From: an uncultured Fusobacterium sp.
Lineage (GTDB): Bacteria > Fusobacteriota > Fusobacteriia > Fusobacteriales > Fusobacteriaceae
Assembly (NCBI GenBank): GCA_900542625.1
Contig: UQOH01000095.1
Location: forward strand, 1 to 6,325
Reading direction: 5' to 3'
Length of the DNA stretch: 6,325 bases
Part shown: positions 1 to 6,135 of the stretch, piece after piece
Layout of the letters: every line of letters begins with the position of its first letter
How positions within the stretch are numbered: position 1 is the stretch's first letter
The notes under the pieces: generated by a model
Database searches by the model: none
What the model saw: only the letters and a program-made list of their open reading frames with translations
What the model was told of the DNA's origin: nothing
Made by a program: the position numbers and the translations under genes

Positions 1-13
1 ACTAGCAGAGCCG

Positions 14-51
14 ACGAATTAAAAATTTTATTTATTAAATTTTTAATTTGT
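14..51. repeat. AT-only inverted repeat at the window edge
   Basis: Arms 17-28 and 37-48 are perfectly complementary (12 bp, all A/T) around an 8-base loop. A few wobble or G-C pairs could extend the stem to about 14/51. It lies beyond the 3' end of the minus-strand transporter gene, but no good T-run follows in that direction. On the plus strand a T-rich stretch does follow, so it could be a weak terminator for a gene entering from the left. AT-only palindromes are common in DNA this AT-rich, so function is uncertain. Bases 52-125 show nothing else I can support. Confidence 0.3.
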
Positions 52-125
52 TCCTTGTTTCTTATAAGCAAGATAAATAGCAGATATTTTTACGAAGATA
101 ATTTTATTTTATATTTCTTATTTCT

Positions 126-866
126 TTAAAGATTTAATAAAAGCTGAATGATTGACGCTATTATAATTCCAAGTATACAGAACAGTGTCATACTTCTGTG
201 ATGTTTCAGATAATAATTTATTACTTTGGTAAATCCCAATGCACCAAGTCCCATGCCTATTGAAAGATATATCATTGGAACAATCTGGAAGTTATTTATA
301 TAGGAAAGAATATTTTCATATTCTCCTAAAATAAGCAGAAGAAATGAACCGGAAATTCCCGGAATTATCATAGCTCCGATTGCTATAAACCCGCAGAAAG
401 CAAGTTTTACATAATAAGATGTTGTAAATACGGTTCTTACTGTTCCTGTTTCTGTCGGTCCGCCTGATATTTTAATTGTTATATAAGTGAAAGCCATTAT
501 AAAAAGAAAGCCTAAAATAAAAGAGATTATATTCTTTCTGTCTCTGTAATTTTCACCTTTAACAATAAGAGGAATTGAGGGAAGTATAAGAATAACAAAA
601 GCTATTTTTGTCTGTAAGGGATAATGAGCAAAAAGAAACTCAATTACTCTTGCAAAAGCCAGTATTCCTATAACTGCTCCTATTCCAATTTGAATAAGAA
701 ATTTTGCATACTCAATTTTTTTCTCTTTTGGTGCAGGTAAAAATTCTGCTATTGCTTCCATAAGCTTATCATATATTCCAAAAACAACAGCAAGTGTTCC
801 TCCGGAAACTCCGGGAATAATATTTGCCACACCTATTCCCACACCTTTTAAAATATTTTTAAACAT
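126..866 (-). CDS. popT: DUF368 family membrane protein, PopT-like polyprenyl-phosphate transporter
   Basis: This 246-residue, very hydrophobic protein has the hallmark of the DUF368 family: two copies of an IPGxSG motif, IPGVSGG at residues 17-23 and IPGISGS at 168-174. Each copy is followed by a hydrophobic re-entrant-like stretch and a G-x-Y/E-x-x-L segment (GIYDKLMEAI, GEYENILSYI). The repeat suggests two related halves. About seven or eight membrane segments can be drawn (roughly 5-30, 53-78, 86-103, 113-134, 151-190, 195-215, 227-245). Known members (PopT) return undecaprenyl phosphate across the cytoplasmic membrane for reuse in envelope polymer synthesis; assigning that substrate here is by family. 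It is slightly short for the family, but both motifs and the ends look intact. The start is supported by a GGAGGA site (872-877) a few bases upstream of ATG at 864-866. It is transcribed alone, divergently from ldhA. Confidence 0.85.
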   Translation of the reverse strand: MFKNILKGVGIGVANIIPGVSGGTLAVVFGIYDKLMEAIAEFLPAPKEKKIEYAKFLIQIGIGAVIGILAFARVIEFLFAHYPLQTKIAFVILILPSIPLIVKGENYRDRKNIISFILGFLFIMAFTYITIKISGGPTETGTVRTVFTTSYYVKLAFCGFIAIGAMIIPGISGSFLLLILGEYENILSYINNFQIVPMIYLSIGMGLGALGFTKVINYYLKHHRSMTLFCILGIIIASIIQLLLNL

Positions 867-871
867 TTGTA

Positions 872-877
872 TCCTCC
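872..877 (-). promoter_or_regulatory. Ribosome binding site of popT
   Basis: The minus strand reads GGAGGA five bases before the spacer's end at the ATG (864-866). It fixes the start of the transporter gene. Confidence 0.8.
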
Positions 878-904
878 ATAATTGTTTTTCATATTACAAG
901 ACGT

Positions 905-938
905 ATTTTATCATACAAAAGTTAAAATTAGAATAAAA
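905..938 (-). promoter_or_regulatory. Possible promoter of popT
   Basis: On the minus strand TATGAT (910-915) or TAAAAT (905-910) could act as a -10 box. The matching -35 positions (933-938, TTTTAT; 928-933, TTCTAA) are poor. In such AT-rich DNA this is only a candidate, although a promoter must lie somewhere in this spacer. Confidence 0.3.
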
Positions 939-951
939 TTTAAAACTAAAT

Positions 952-969
952 AAAAATAATATTATTTTT
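952..969. repeat. 18-bp perfect AT palindrome in the popT/ldhA spacer
   Basis: AAAAATAAT is followed immediately by its complement ATTATTTTT, with no loop. A second, looser inverted repeat (975-981 with 991-997) follows. Both are pure A/T and lie between two divergent genes. They could be regulator sites or chance products of base composition. Confidence 0.3.
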
Positions 970-1001
970 GAACAAAAAATATTAAAAAAGTATTTTTAGA
1001 T

Positions 1002-1026
1002 ATTCTTTATTAAAAAAATAAAGAAT
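1002..1026. promoter_or_regulatory. 10-bp inverted repeat just upstream of the ldhA promoter, candidate operator
   Basis: ATTCTTTATT (1002-1011) and its exact complement AATAAAGAAT (1017-1026) flank five A residues. Its right end abuts the region where the -35 box of the ldhA promoter should be (about 1027-1035), a usual place for a repressor or activator. Each arm carries one G/C position, so it is somewhat less trivial than the pure A/T palindromes nearby. It does not match the Rex or FNR consensus, and I cannot name the regulator. Confidence 0.4.
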
Positions 1027-1058
1027 TTGTAGTAAACTATTTTTTCAAATGCTATAAT
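1027..1058 (+). promoter_or_regulatory. ldhA promoter with extended -10
   Basis: TATAAT at 1053-1058 is preceded by TGc (1050-1052), a perfect extended -10 element. The -35 is weak: TAGTAA at 1030-1035 gives a 17-base spacer, TTGTAG at 1027-1032 gives 20. An extended -10 commonly tolerates a poor -35. Transcription would start near 1065, leaving a leader of about 33 bases before the ATG. Confidence 0.7.
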
Positions 1059-1082
1059 AAATTATAAAGAAAAAGATATATT

Positions 1083-1090
1083 AGGGAGGT
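1083..1090 (+). promoter_or_regulatory. Ribosome binding site of ldhA
   Basis: AGGGAGGT lies seven bases before the ATG at 1098 and supports that start. Confidence 0.85.
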
Positions 1091-1097
1091 TTAAAAA

Positions 1098-2096
1098 ATG
1101 GAGGCTAAAAAGGTTTTATTTTTTGACATCAAATCTTATGATAAGGAACTGTTTAAAAAATTTGGAAAAGATTATAACTTTGAAATGAAATTTTTAAAAG
1201 GAAAATTAACAGAAGAAACTGCTTATTTGACAGAAGGTTATGAAATTGTCTGTGCCTTTGCAAACGATCAGATTAACAAAGAAGTTATTGATATAATGGC
1301 TGAAAACGGAGTAAAACTTCTTGCAATGAGATGTGCAGGATATAACAACGTTTCAATTAAAGATATAAAAGACAGATTTAAAGTAGTAAGAGTTCCGGCT
1401 TATTCTCCATATTCAATTGCAGAGTATACAATGGGAATGATTCTTGCTGTAAACAGAAAAATTCATAAAGCATATGTTCGTACGAGAGAGGGGAATTTTT
1501 CTATAAGCGGACTTATGGGATTTGACCTTAACGGAAAAACAGCAGGAATTATCGGAGCAGGAAAAATAGCTCAGATTCTTATAAAAATACTAAAAGGCTT
1601 TGGAATGAATGTTATAGCTTATGACCCATATCCAAATTATGAAAAAGCAAAAGAGCTTGGTTTTGAGTTTGTAGATTTAGATACTCTTTATAAAAATGCT
1701 GATATCATTTCATTGAACTGCCCTTTAACAAAAGAAACTCAATATATGATAAACAGAAACTCTATGGCTAAAATGAAAGACGGAGTAATAATTGTTAATA
1801 CAGGAAGAGGGAAACTGATAGATTCTGTTGATTTAGTGGAAGCATTAAAAGATAAAAAAGTAGGGGCTGCGGCTCTTGATGTATATGAAGAAGAGGCAGA
1901 TTATTTCTTTGAAGATTTATCAGATGAAGTAATTGAAGATGATATTCTTGGAAGACTTCTTTCTTTCCATAATGTACTTATTACTTCTCATCAGGCTTAT
2001 TTTACAGAAGAGGCTGTTGAGGCAATTACAAAAACTACACTTGATAACATGAAAGACTTCGTTGAAGGAAAACCTCTTGTTAATGAAGTAAAATAA
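1098..2096 (+). CDS. ldhA: D-lactate dehydrogenase (NAD-dependent, D-2-hydroxyacid dehydrogenase family)
   Basis: This 332-residue cytoplasmic enzyme, of normal LdhA length, should reduce pyruvate to D-lactate with NADH and so regenerate NAD+ in fermentation. The N-terminal catalytic part carries RCAGYNNV (78-85) and the substrate-side VPAYSPYSIAEY (99-110), whose Tyr102 matches the conserved active-site tyrosine of D-LDHs. The Rossmann domain begins at GIIGAGKIA (150-158), a GxGxxA variant of the usual GxGxxG. It ends its second strand in Asp176 (IAYDPYP), which selects NAD over NADP. The catalytic triad is visible: Arg237 in NTGRG, a Glu in DVYEEEADYFF (264-266), and His298 in ITSHQAYFT. 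The DVYEEEADYFFED stretch is typical of true LdhA rather than glycerate or phosphoglycerate dehydrogenases. A related 2-hydroxyisocaproate activity cannot be excluded from sequence alone. It appears monocistronic, between its own promoter and a strong terminator. Confidence 0.93.
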   Translation: MEAKKVLFFDIKSYDKELFKKFGKDYNFEMKFLKGKLTEETAYLTEGYEIVCAFANDQINKEVIDIMAENGVKLLAMRCAGYNNVSIKDIKDRFKVVRVPAYSPYSIAEYTMGMILAVNRKIHKAYVRTREGNFSISGLMGFDLNGKTAGIIGAGKIAQILIKILKGFGMNVIAYDPYPNYEKAKELGFEFVDLDTLYKNADIISLNCPLTKETQYMINRNSMAKMKDGVIIVNTGRGKLIDSVDLVEALKDKKVGAAALDVYEEEADYFFEDLSDEVIEDDILGRLLSFHNVLITSHQAYFTEEAVEAITKTTLDNMKDFVEGKPLVNEVK

Positions 2097-2116
2097 ATTG
2101 TAAAAGAAAAAAATAT

Positions 2117-2150
2117 AAAAGCTGTTGCAAATCCGTGCAGCAGCTTTTTT
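2117..2150 (+). terminator. Intrinsic terminator of ldhA
   Basis: AAAAGCTGTTGC (2117-2128) pairs with GCAGCAGCTTTT (2137-2148) with one G-U wobble and an 8-base loop, followed by a T-run (2145-2150). It begins 20 bases after the ldhA stop. The A-run on its left side could also let it work on the minus strand. Confidence 0.92.
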
Positions 2151-2221
2151 ATCTTTATATAAATTTTATTTGTGTATAGACAGCAGGCAGAAAAAATATA
2201 AAAATAAATTATAGAAAATAC

Positions 2222-2250
2222 TTGATATTGAAATGAAAGTAAAATATAAT
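2222..2250 (+). promoter_or_regulatory. Near-consensus sigma-70 promoter of the carboxyltransferase gene
   Basis: TTGATA (2222-2227) and TATAAT (2245-2250) are separated by exactly 17 bases, with one mismatch to consensus in the -35. The start site would be near 2257, giving a leader of about 39 bases. The promoter lies downstream of the ldhA terminator, so the two pyruvate genes are separate transcription units and this one is probably strongly expressed. Confidence 0.88.
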
Positions 2251-2281
2251 ATGAAATAATACAAAATAATGGTATCGGAAA

Positions 2282-2290
2282 AAAGGAGGA
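2282..2290 (+). promoter_or_regulatory. Ribosome binding site that decides the oadA start
   Basis: AAAGGAGGA lies five bases before ATG 2296. An in-frame ATG at 2269 lies upstream of this site, only about a dozen bases from the predicted transcript start, and has no ribosome site of its own. It would add nine non-conserved residues. The start at 2296 is therefore preferred. Confidence 0.85.
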
Positions 2291-2295
2291 GTACA

Positions 2296-3810
2296 ATGCC
2301 TTTGAAAGTAACAGAGACATGTTTGAGAGATGGACACCAGTCTTTGATGGCAACAAGACTGAGAACAGAGGAAATACTTCCTATACTTGAAAAAATGGAT
2401 AATGCAGGGTTTTACTCTATGGAAGTATGGGGTGGAGCAACATTTGATTCATGTATAAGATTTTTAAATGAAGATCCATGGGAAAGACTTAGATTAATAA
2501 GAGCCAAAGTAAAGAAAACAAAACTGCAGATGCTTTTAAGAGGGCAGAATCTTTTAGGATATAAACATTACGCAGATGATGTGGTAGATGAATTTGTAAA
2601 AAAATCTTTAAAAAACGGAATAGATATAATAAGAGTGTTTGATGCTTTAAATGATTTCAGAAACCTGAAATCTGCAATTAAAGCAGTAAAAAAATATAAA
2701 GGACATTGTCAGGGATGTATAGCCTATACAACAAGCGAGATACATACAATAGATTATTTTGTAGAGAAAGTATTAGAGCTTGAAAAAATGGGAGTAGATT
2801 CTATCTGTATAAAAGATATGTCAGGAATACTTCTTCCTGAAGTCGGATACAAACTTGTCAAGAAAATAAAAGAATCAACAAAACTTCCTTTAACTATTCA
2901 CAGCCACTGTACAAGCGGAATAGCTGAAATGCTTTATATGAGAGCTATAAAAGCCGGTGTTGATGTAATAGATACAACAATTTCTCCATTTTCAGGAGGA
3001 ATAGGACAGCCTGCAACAGAAGTTTATGCTCATGTATTAAAGGGAACTAAAAAAGATCCTAAACTTAATACAAGACTTCTTGATGAAATTGCAGACTATT
3101 TTAAACCTATAAAAGAAAAGTACAGAGCGCAGGGATTTTTCAATCCAAAAGTAATGGAAAGAGACCCTCAGGGATTATCATATCAAGTTCCCGGTGGAAT
3201 GATTTCAAACCTTATTTCACAGCTTGAATCTCAAAAAGCTTTAGACAGATATGACGAAGTTTTAAAAGAGATACCAAGAGTAAGAAAAGATATGGGATAT
3301 CCTCCATTAGTAACTCCAATGTCACAGATGGTTGGAACACAGGCAGTGTTTAATGTTCTTTTGGGAGAAAGATATAAAACATCTCCTAAAGAGATAAAAG
3401 ACTATGCAAAAGGATTATATGGAAAAAGCCCTGTTCCTATGGATGAAGAGATACAGAAAAAGATTATAGGAGATGCAGCGCCGATAACATGCAGACCTGC
3501 AGATTTAATAGAGCCTGAGCTGAAAAAAGCAAAAGAGGAAATAGGAGATCTGGCAGAATCAATGGAAGATGTACTTATGTATGTTTTGTTCCCTGATAAT
3601 GCAAGAAAGTTTTTAGAAAATAGAAAGAAAGCCAGAGAAGAGGCTGAAGTAAAAGAAGAAAAAACAGAAACAGTTTTAGAGAAAGCAGAAACATCAGAAC
3701 CGGCAGAAGAAAACGAAATGGAACTTCTGGCTGGACTTATAGTGCTTACAGAGGTTATGAGAAAAAATAAAGGTAAAAAATTCAGAATAGTAAGCATAAA
3801 AGAGATATAA
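2296..3810 (+). CDS. oadA: Carboxyltransferase subunit, oxaloacetate decarboxylase alpha / pyruvate carboxylase B family, without a biotinyl domain
   Basis: The protein has 504 residues from the start at 2296. The TIM-barrel carboxyltransferase domain (about 3-265) shows TETCLRDGHQSL (6-17, metal ligand Asp12), LLRGQNLLGYKHY (80-92), the reactive-lysine segment CIKDMSG (171-177, Lys173), the metal-binding IHSHCTSG (201-208, His202 and His204) and PFSGGIGQPATE (231-242). The conserved PYC/OADA region follows (about 280-445, with QVPGGM 297-302). These enzymes move CO2 between oxaloacetate/pyruvate and carboxybiotin. Family members usually run to about 590-600 residues and end in a biotinyl domain with an AMKM lysine. 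Here that domain is missing. Instead, a charged linker (about 443-474) leads to a short tail with a hydrophobic helix and KKFRIVSIKEI (475-504). The biotin carrier, and any Na+-pumping beta subunit, must be encoded elsewhere. Whether it works as a decarboxylase, a pyruvate carboxylase half or a transcarboxylase cannot be told here. Confidence 0.85.
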   Translation: MPLKVTETCLRDGHQSLMATRLRTEEILPILEKMDNAGFYSMEVWGGATFDSCIRFLNEDPWERLRLIRAKVKKTKLQMLLRGQNLLGYKHYADDVVDEFVKKSLKNGIDIIRVFDALNDFRNLKSAIKAVKKYKGHCQGCIAYTTSEIHTIDYFVEKVLELEKMGVDSICIKDMSGILLPEVGYKLVKKIKESTKLPLTIHSHCTSGIAEMLYMRAIKAGVDVIDTTISPFSGGIGQPATEVYAHVLKGTKKDPKLNTRLLDEIADYFKPIKEKYRAQGFFNPKVMERDPQGLSYQVPGGMISNLISQLESQKALDRYDEVLKEIPRVRKDMGYPPLVTPMSQMVGTQAVFNVLLGERYKTSPKEIKDYAKGLYGKSPVPMDEEIQKKIIGDAAPITCRPADLIEPELKKAKEEIGDLAESMEDVLMYVLFPDNARKFLENRKKAREEAEVKEEKTETVLEKAETSEPAEENEMELLAGLIVLTEVMRKNKGKKFRIVSIKEI

Positions 3811-3845
3811 AATTTATTTAAATATACTAAATATTTTTTCTATAT

Positions 3846-3876
3846 AAAGGGCGCTCTCTTAAGAAAGTGCCCTTTT
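3846..3876 (+). terminator. Intrinsic terminator of oadA, possibly bidirectional
   Basis: Arms 3846-3860 and 3861-3875 form a near-perfect 15-bp inverted repeat (core AAAGGGC/GCCCTTT, one G-U wobble, one C-A mismatch) folding around a central TTAA. A short T-run (TTTT) follows on the plus strand. The minus-strand tail is T-A mixed and poorer, but the stem could back up the purF terminator from the opposite side. Confidence 0.8.
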
Positions 3877-3902
3877 CAAATAGTTTCACTTTTTCCTTCT
3901 AT

Positions 3903-3949
3903 AAAAAATAGCCTCCCATAATTTTTAGTTTTATCATAGAAAGCTATTT
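3903..3949 (-). terminator. Intrinsic terminator of the purC-purF unit
   Basis: On the minus strand AAATAGC (3949-3943) pairs with GCTATTT (3912-3906), and the stem can extend inward by TTTC with GGAG (two wobbles). The loop is large, and a run of six T follows (3908-3903). It begins 14 bases after the purF stop, so no further pur gene follows in this unit. Confidence 0.65.
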
Positions 3950-3963
3950 AAAGTATTTATATT

Positions 3964-5361
3964 CTAATTTTCTACAGGGATACTCATCGGATATTCTCCG
4001 TTAAAGCATCCTACACAATAATTTCTGTTTTTAAGAGATTTTATCATATTTTCCATTGAAAGATAATCCAAACTGTCTGCATTTATTTCTTTTCTTATTT
4101 CTTCAACAGATAGTCTTGAAGCTATAAGTTCTTCTCTGTGAGCTGTATCAATTCCATAATAGCATGAATATTTTACAGCCGGAGAAGCTGATCTGAAGTG
4201 AACTTCTTTTGCCCCTGCTTTTCTTACAATATCTATAAGAATTTTGCTTGTTGTTCCCCTTACAAGAGAATCATCAATAATTACAACTCTTTTTCCTTCA
4301 AGATTTATTTTTAGAGGATTAAGTTTTACCATAACAGCTTGTTTTCTAAGTTCTTGACTTGGTTTTATAAAAGTTCTTCCTATATACTTGTTTTTTATAA
4401 GACCAATACCATATGGGATTCCGCTTTCTTCAGCATAACCTATTGCAGCTGGAATTCCAGAATCAGGAACACCTATTACAATGTCAGCTTCAACTTTCTT
4501 CTGCTTTGCAAGAAGTCTTCCGGCTTCAACTCTTGCTTCATAAACATTAATTCCGTCTATTATGCTGTCAGGTCTTGCAAAATAAATATGTTCAAATGAA
4601 CATGGAGCAATTTTTTTATTGTCACTGTATTTTATTGATTCAACTCCATTTTCATCAATTATAACCATTTCTCCTGCGCCAATATCTCTTATAAATTCTC
4701 CTCCTACAGCATCTATGGCACAAGATTCTGAAGCGAGAAAATAATCTCCATTTTTATTTGTTCCAAGACAAAGAGGTCTGATTCCATAAGGGTCTCTTAC
4801 TCCTATAAGTTTTCCATTAAAAATAATTACAAGAGCATAAGCCCCTTTTATAGCGCTTACTGTACTTCTTACAGCTTCAATCATTCCTTCTGCTGCTTTT
4901 CTCGCTATCATTTTTATAATAACTTCTGAATCTATTGTTGTAGTAAAAGTTGCTCCGCCGTCTTCTAAAAGTTCTCTTATAATTTTTGAGTTTGTCAGAT
5001 TACCATTATGAGCTATGGCAATCTGACCAAGTTTAAATCTGTTGTCAAGAGGTTGTGCATTTTCTACTCTGCTTTCTCCTGTTGTAGAATATCTTACATG
5101 ACCGATTGCTGTATTTCCTTTTAATTTTTCAAGATTTTCAGGTGTGAAAACATCTGATACAAGCCCCATTCCTTTAAATGTAGAGATGCTGCCATTAGAA
5201 AAAACAGATATTCCTGCACTCTCCTGTCCTCTATGCTGAAGAGCATACAAAGCATAATATGTCAGATGAGCTGTATTGACATTATTTTTTGAAAATACTC
5301 CAAATACTCCACATTCTTCTTCCATTTTATCTTTTCCAAAATAATTTTCTAAACAATGCAT
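3964..5361 (-). CDS. purF: Amidophosphoribosyltransferase (glutamine PRPP amidotransferase), Fe-S type
   Basis: PurF catalyses the committed first step of IMP synthesis: PRPP plus glutamine gives 5-phosphoribosylamine, in the cytoplasm. The N-terminal Ntn glutaminase domain starts at Cys17 (EECGVFGVF), with QHRGQESAG (42-50), HVRYSTTG (88-95) and AHNGNLTN (117-124). The C-terminal phosphoribosyltransferase domain has the PRPP loop VVIIDDSLVRGTTS (359-372). Four cysteines match the 4Fe-4S ligands of the Bacillus subtilis enzyme: Cys254 (APCSFEHIYFARPDS), Cys400 (SCYYGID), and Cys449 and Cys452 (NYCVGCF). It should therefore be an oxygen-sensitive, propeptide-processed enzyme. From the chosen ATG (5359-5361) the propeptide is 16 residues. 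ATG at 5323-5325 would leave only MEEE before Cys17. The chosen start follows the purC stop with no gap and has GGGGG (5370-5374) eight bases upstream, which suggests translational coupling. The 465-residue length is normal for the family. Confidence 0.95.
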   Translation of the reverse strand: MHCLENYFGKDKMEEECGVFGVFSKNNVNTAHLTYYALYALQHRGQESAGISVFSNGSISTFKGMGLVSDVFTPENLEKLKGNTAIGHVRYSTTGESRVENAQPLDNRFKLGQIAIAHNGNLTNSKIIRELLEDGGATFTTTIDSEVIIKMIARKAAEGMIEAVRSTVSAIKGAYALVIIFNGKLIGVRDPYGIRPLCLGTNKNGDYFLASESCAIDAVGGEFIRDIGAGEMVIIDENGVESIKYSDNKKIAPCSFEHIYFARPDSIIDGINVYEARVEAGRLLAKQKKVEADIVIGVPDSGIPAAIGYAEESGIPYGIGLIKNKYIGRTFIKPSQELRKQAVMVKLNPLKINLEGKRVVIIDDSLVRGTTSKILIDIVRKAGAKEVHFRSASPAVKYSCYYGIDTAHREELIASRLSVEEIRKEINADSLDYLSMENMIKSLKNRNYCVGCFNGEYPMSIPVEN

Positions 5362-6069
5362 TTATAAAACCCCCAATCTTTGAGCTACTTCAATGTATGC
5401 TTCTTCTATATTGTCCATATCTCTTCTGAATCTGTCTTTATCCAATTTTGCTCCTGTTTTTTTATCCCAAAGTCTGCAAGTGTCAGGAGTAATTTCGTCT
5501 GCAAGAATTATTTCACCGTCAGAGTTTCTTCCAAACTCAATTTTAAAATCAATAAGCTTAATTCCTATTTCGTCAAACATTTTTATAAGAAGCTGATTTA
5601 TTTTTTTAGTCATTGAATAAATTATTTCCAGTTCTTCTTTTTTTATTCCCAAGGCATAAGCATGATAATCATTTATTAATGGATCTCCTAATTCGTCATT
5701 TTTATATCCGATTTCAAATATTGTTTCAGGAGGAACAGTTCCTTCTTCTATTCCTAGTCTTTTTGACATAGTTCCTGCTATTACATTTCTTACAGTTACT
5801 TCCAGTGGAAATATTTTTACTTTTTCGCAAAGCTGATCTCTATCATTAAGAACTTCTACCAGATGAGTTTTTATTCCATTTTCTCCAAGCATCTTAAATA
5901 TTTTTGCAGTTATCTTATTATTAATTATCCCTTTGTTTACAATAGTCCCTTTTTTGGCTCCGTTTCCTGCTGTTGCATCATCTTTAAAATGGATTATAAC
6001 AAGATTTTCCTTGCTGGCGGTATATACCTGTTTAGCTTTTCCTTCATAAATAAACTCTCTTTTTTCCAT
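5362..6069 (-). CDS. purC: Phosphoribosylaminoimidazole-succinocarboxamide synthase (SAICAR synthetase)
   Basis: PurC joins CAIR and aspartate with ATP to make SAICAR, a middle step of de novo purine synthesis, in the cytoplasm. The 235-residue protein matches the compact bacterial form. Motifs are all present: the N-terminal ATP-binding YEGKAKQVY (8-16), FKDDATAGNGAKKG (28-41), EVTVRNVIAGTMSKRLG (90-106), the substrate and metal site IDFKIEFG (173-180) and the signature DEITPDTCRLWD (191-202). ATG at 6067-6069 has AGGAGG (6078-6083) eight bases upstream. It is the first full-size gene of a purC-purF unit and its stop codon abuts the purF ATG. No credible promoter lies between it and the terminator at 6105-6135, so its expression probably depends on read-through from the leader. 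Confidence 0.95.
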   Translation of the reverse strand: MEKREFIYEGKAKQVYTASKENLVIIHFKDDATAGNGAKKGTIVNKGIINNKITAKIFKMLGENGIKTHLVEVLNDRDQLCEKVKIFPLEVTVRNVIAGTMSKRLGIEEGTVPPETIFEIGYKNDELGDPLINDYHAYALGIKKEELEIIYSMTKKINQLLIKMFDEIGIKLIDFKIEFGRNSDGEIILADEITPDTCRLWDKKTGAKLDKDRFRRDMDNIEEAYIEVAQRLGVL

Positions 6070-6077
6070 TTTTTATT

Positions 6078-6083
6078 CCTCCT
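6078..6083 (-). promoter_or_regulatory. Ribosome binding site of purC
   Basis: The minus strand reads AGGAGG eight bases before the purC ATG. A 15-base palindrome (TTAAAAA-G-TTTTTAA, 6089-6103) lies just upstream and could form a small hairpin near the site. Confidence 0.85.
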
Positions 6084-6104
6084 GTATATTAAAAAGTTTT
6101 TAAC

Positions 6105-6135
6105 AAATAAAAAAGCACCTTAAAATTAAGATGCT
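6105..6135 (-). terminator. Intrinsic terminator (attenuator) between the leader ORF and purC
   Basis: On the minus strand AGCATCTTAA (6135-6126) pairs with TTAAGGTGCT (6123-6114) with one G-U wobble. A T-rich tract follows (TTTTTT, then A and TTT, to about 6105). The first two stem bases are the last two bases of the leader ORF's TAG stop. It lies upstream of purC with no promoter after it, which is the arrangement of an attenuator rather than of an end-of-operon terminator. Confidence 0.85.

Noticed and set aside
1..129. Possible 3' end of a plus-strand gene at the left edge (a frame ending in TAA at 20-22, another open to 129)
   Set aside because: Too short to identify. The six codons before 20-22 look plausible but give no testable protein, and the longer frame is low-complexity.
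2269..2295. Upstream in-frame ATG for oadA
   Set aside because: The ribosome site lies downstream of it, the added residues are not family-like, and it is too close to the predicted transcript start.
1997..2356. Minus-strand ORF of about 119 codons across the ldhA end, its terminator and the oadA promoter
   Set aside because: It runs antisense through a clear terminator, promoter and two coding ends, and has low-complexity composition and no ribosome site.
3402..3797. Minus-strand ORF inside oadA
   Set aside because: Its Ser/Phe-rich product mirrors the charged linker and helices of oadA on the other strand; it is a shadow frame.
4339..4599. Plus-strand ORF inside purF
   Set aside because: Antisense shadow of a well-conserved purF region, with no ribosome site or family likeness.
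6088..6107. Rex-like site (TTGTTAA half) before purC
   Set aside because: Only one half-site matches; the second half reads TTTTTAA instead of TTAACAA.
6084..6113. Separate promoter directly before purC
   Set aside because: TAATAT near the purC ribosome site has no -35 at a workable distance, and its start point would fall in or after the ribosome site.
5380..6123. Plus-strand ORFs antisense to purC (5380-5616, 5393-5596, 5863-6123)
   Set aside because: They overlap each other or lie opposite fully conserved purC motifs; the last also crosses the purC start and the attenuator.
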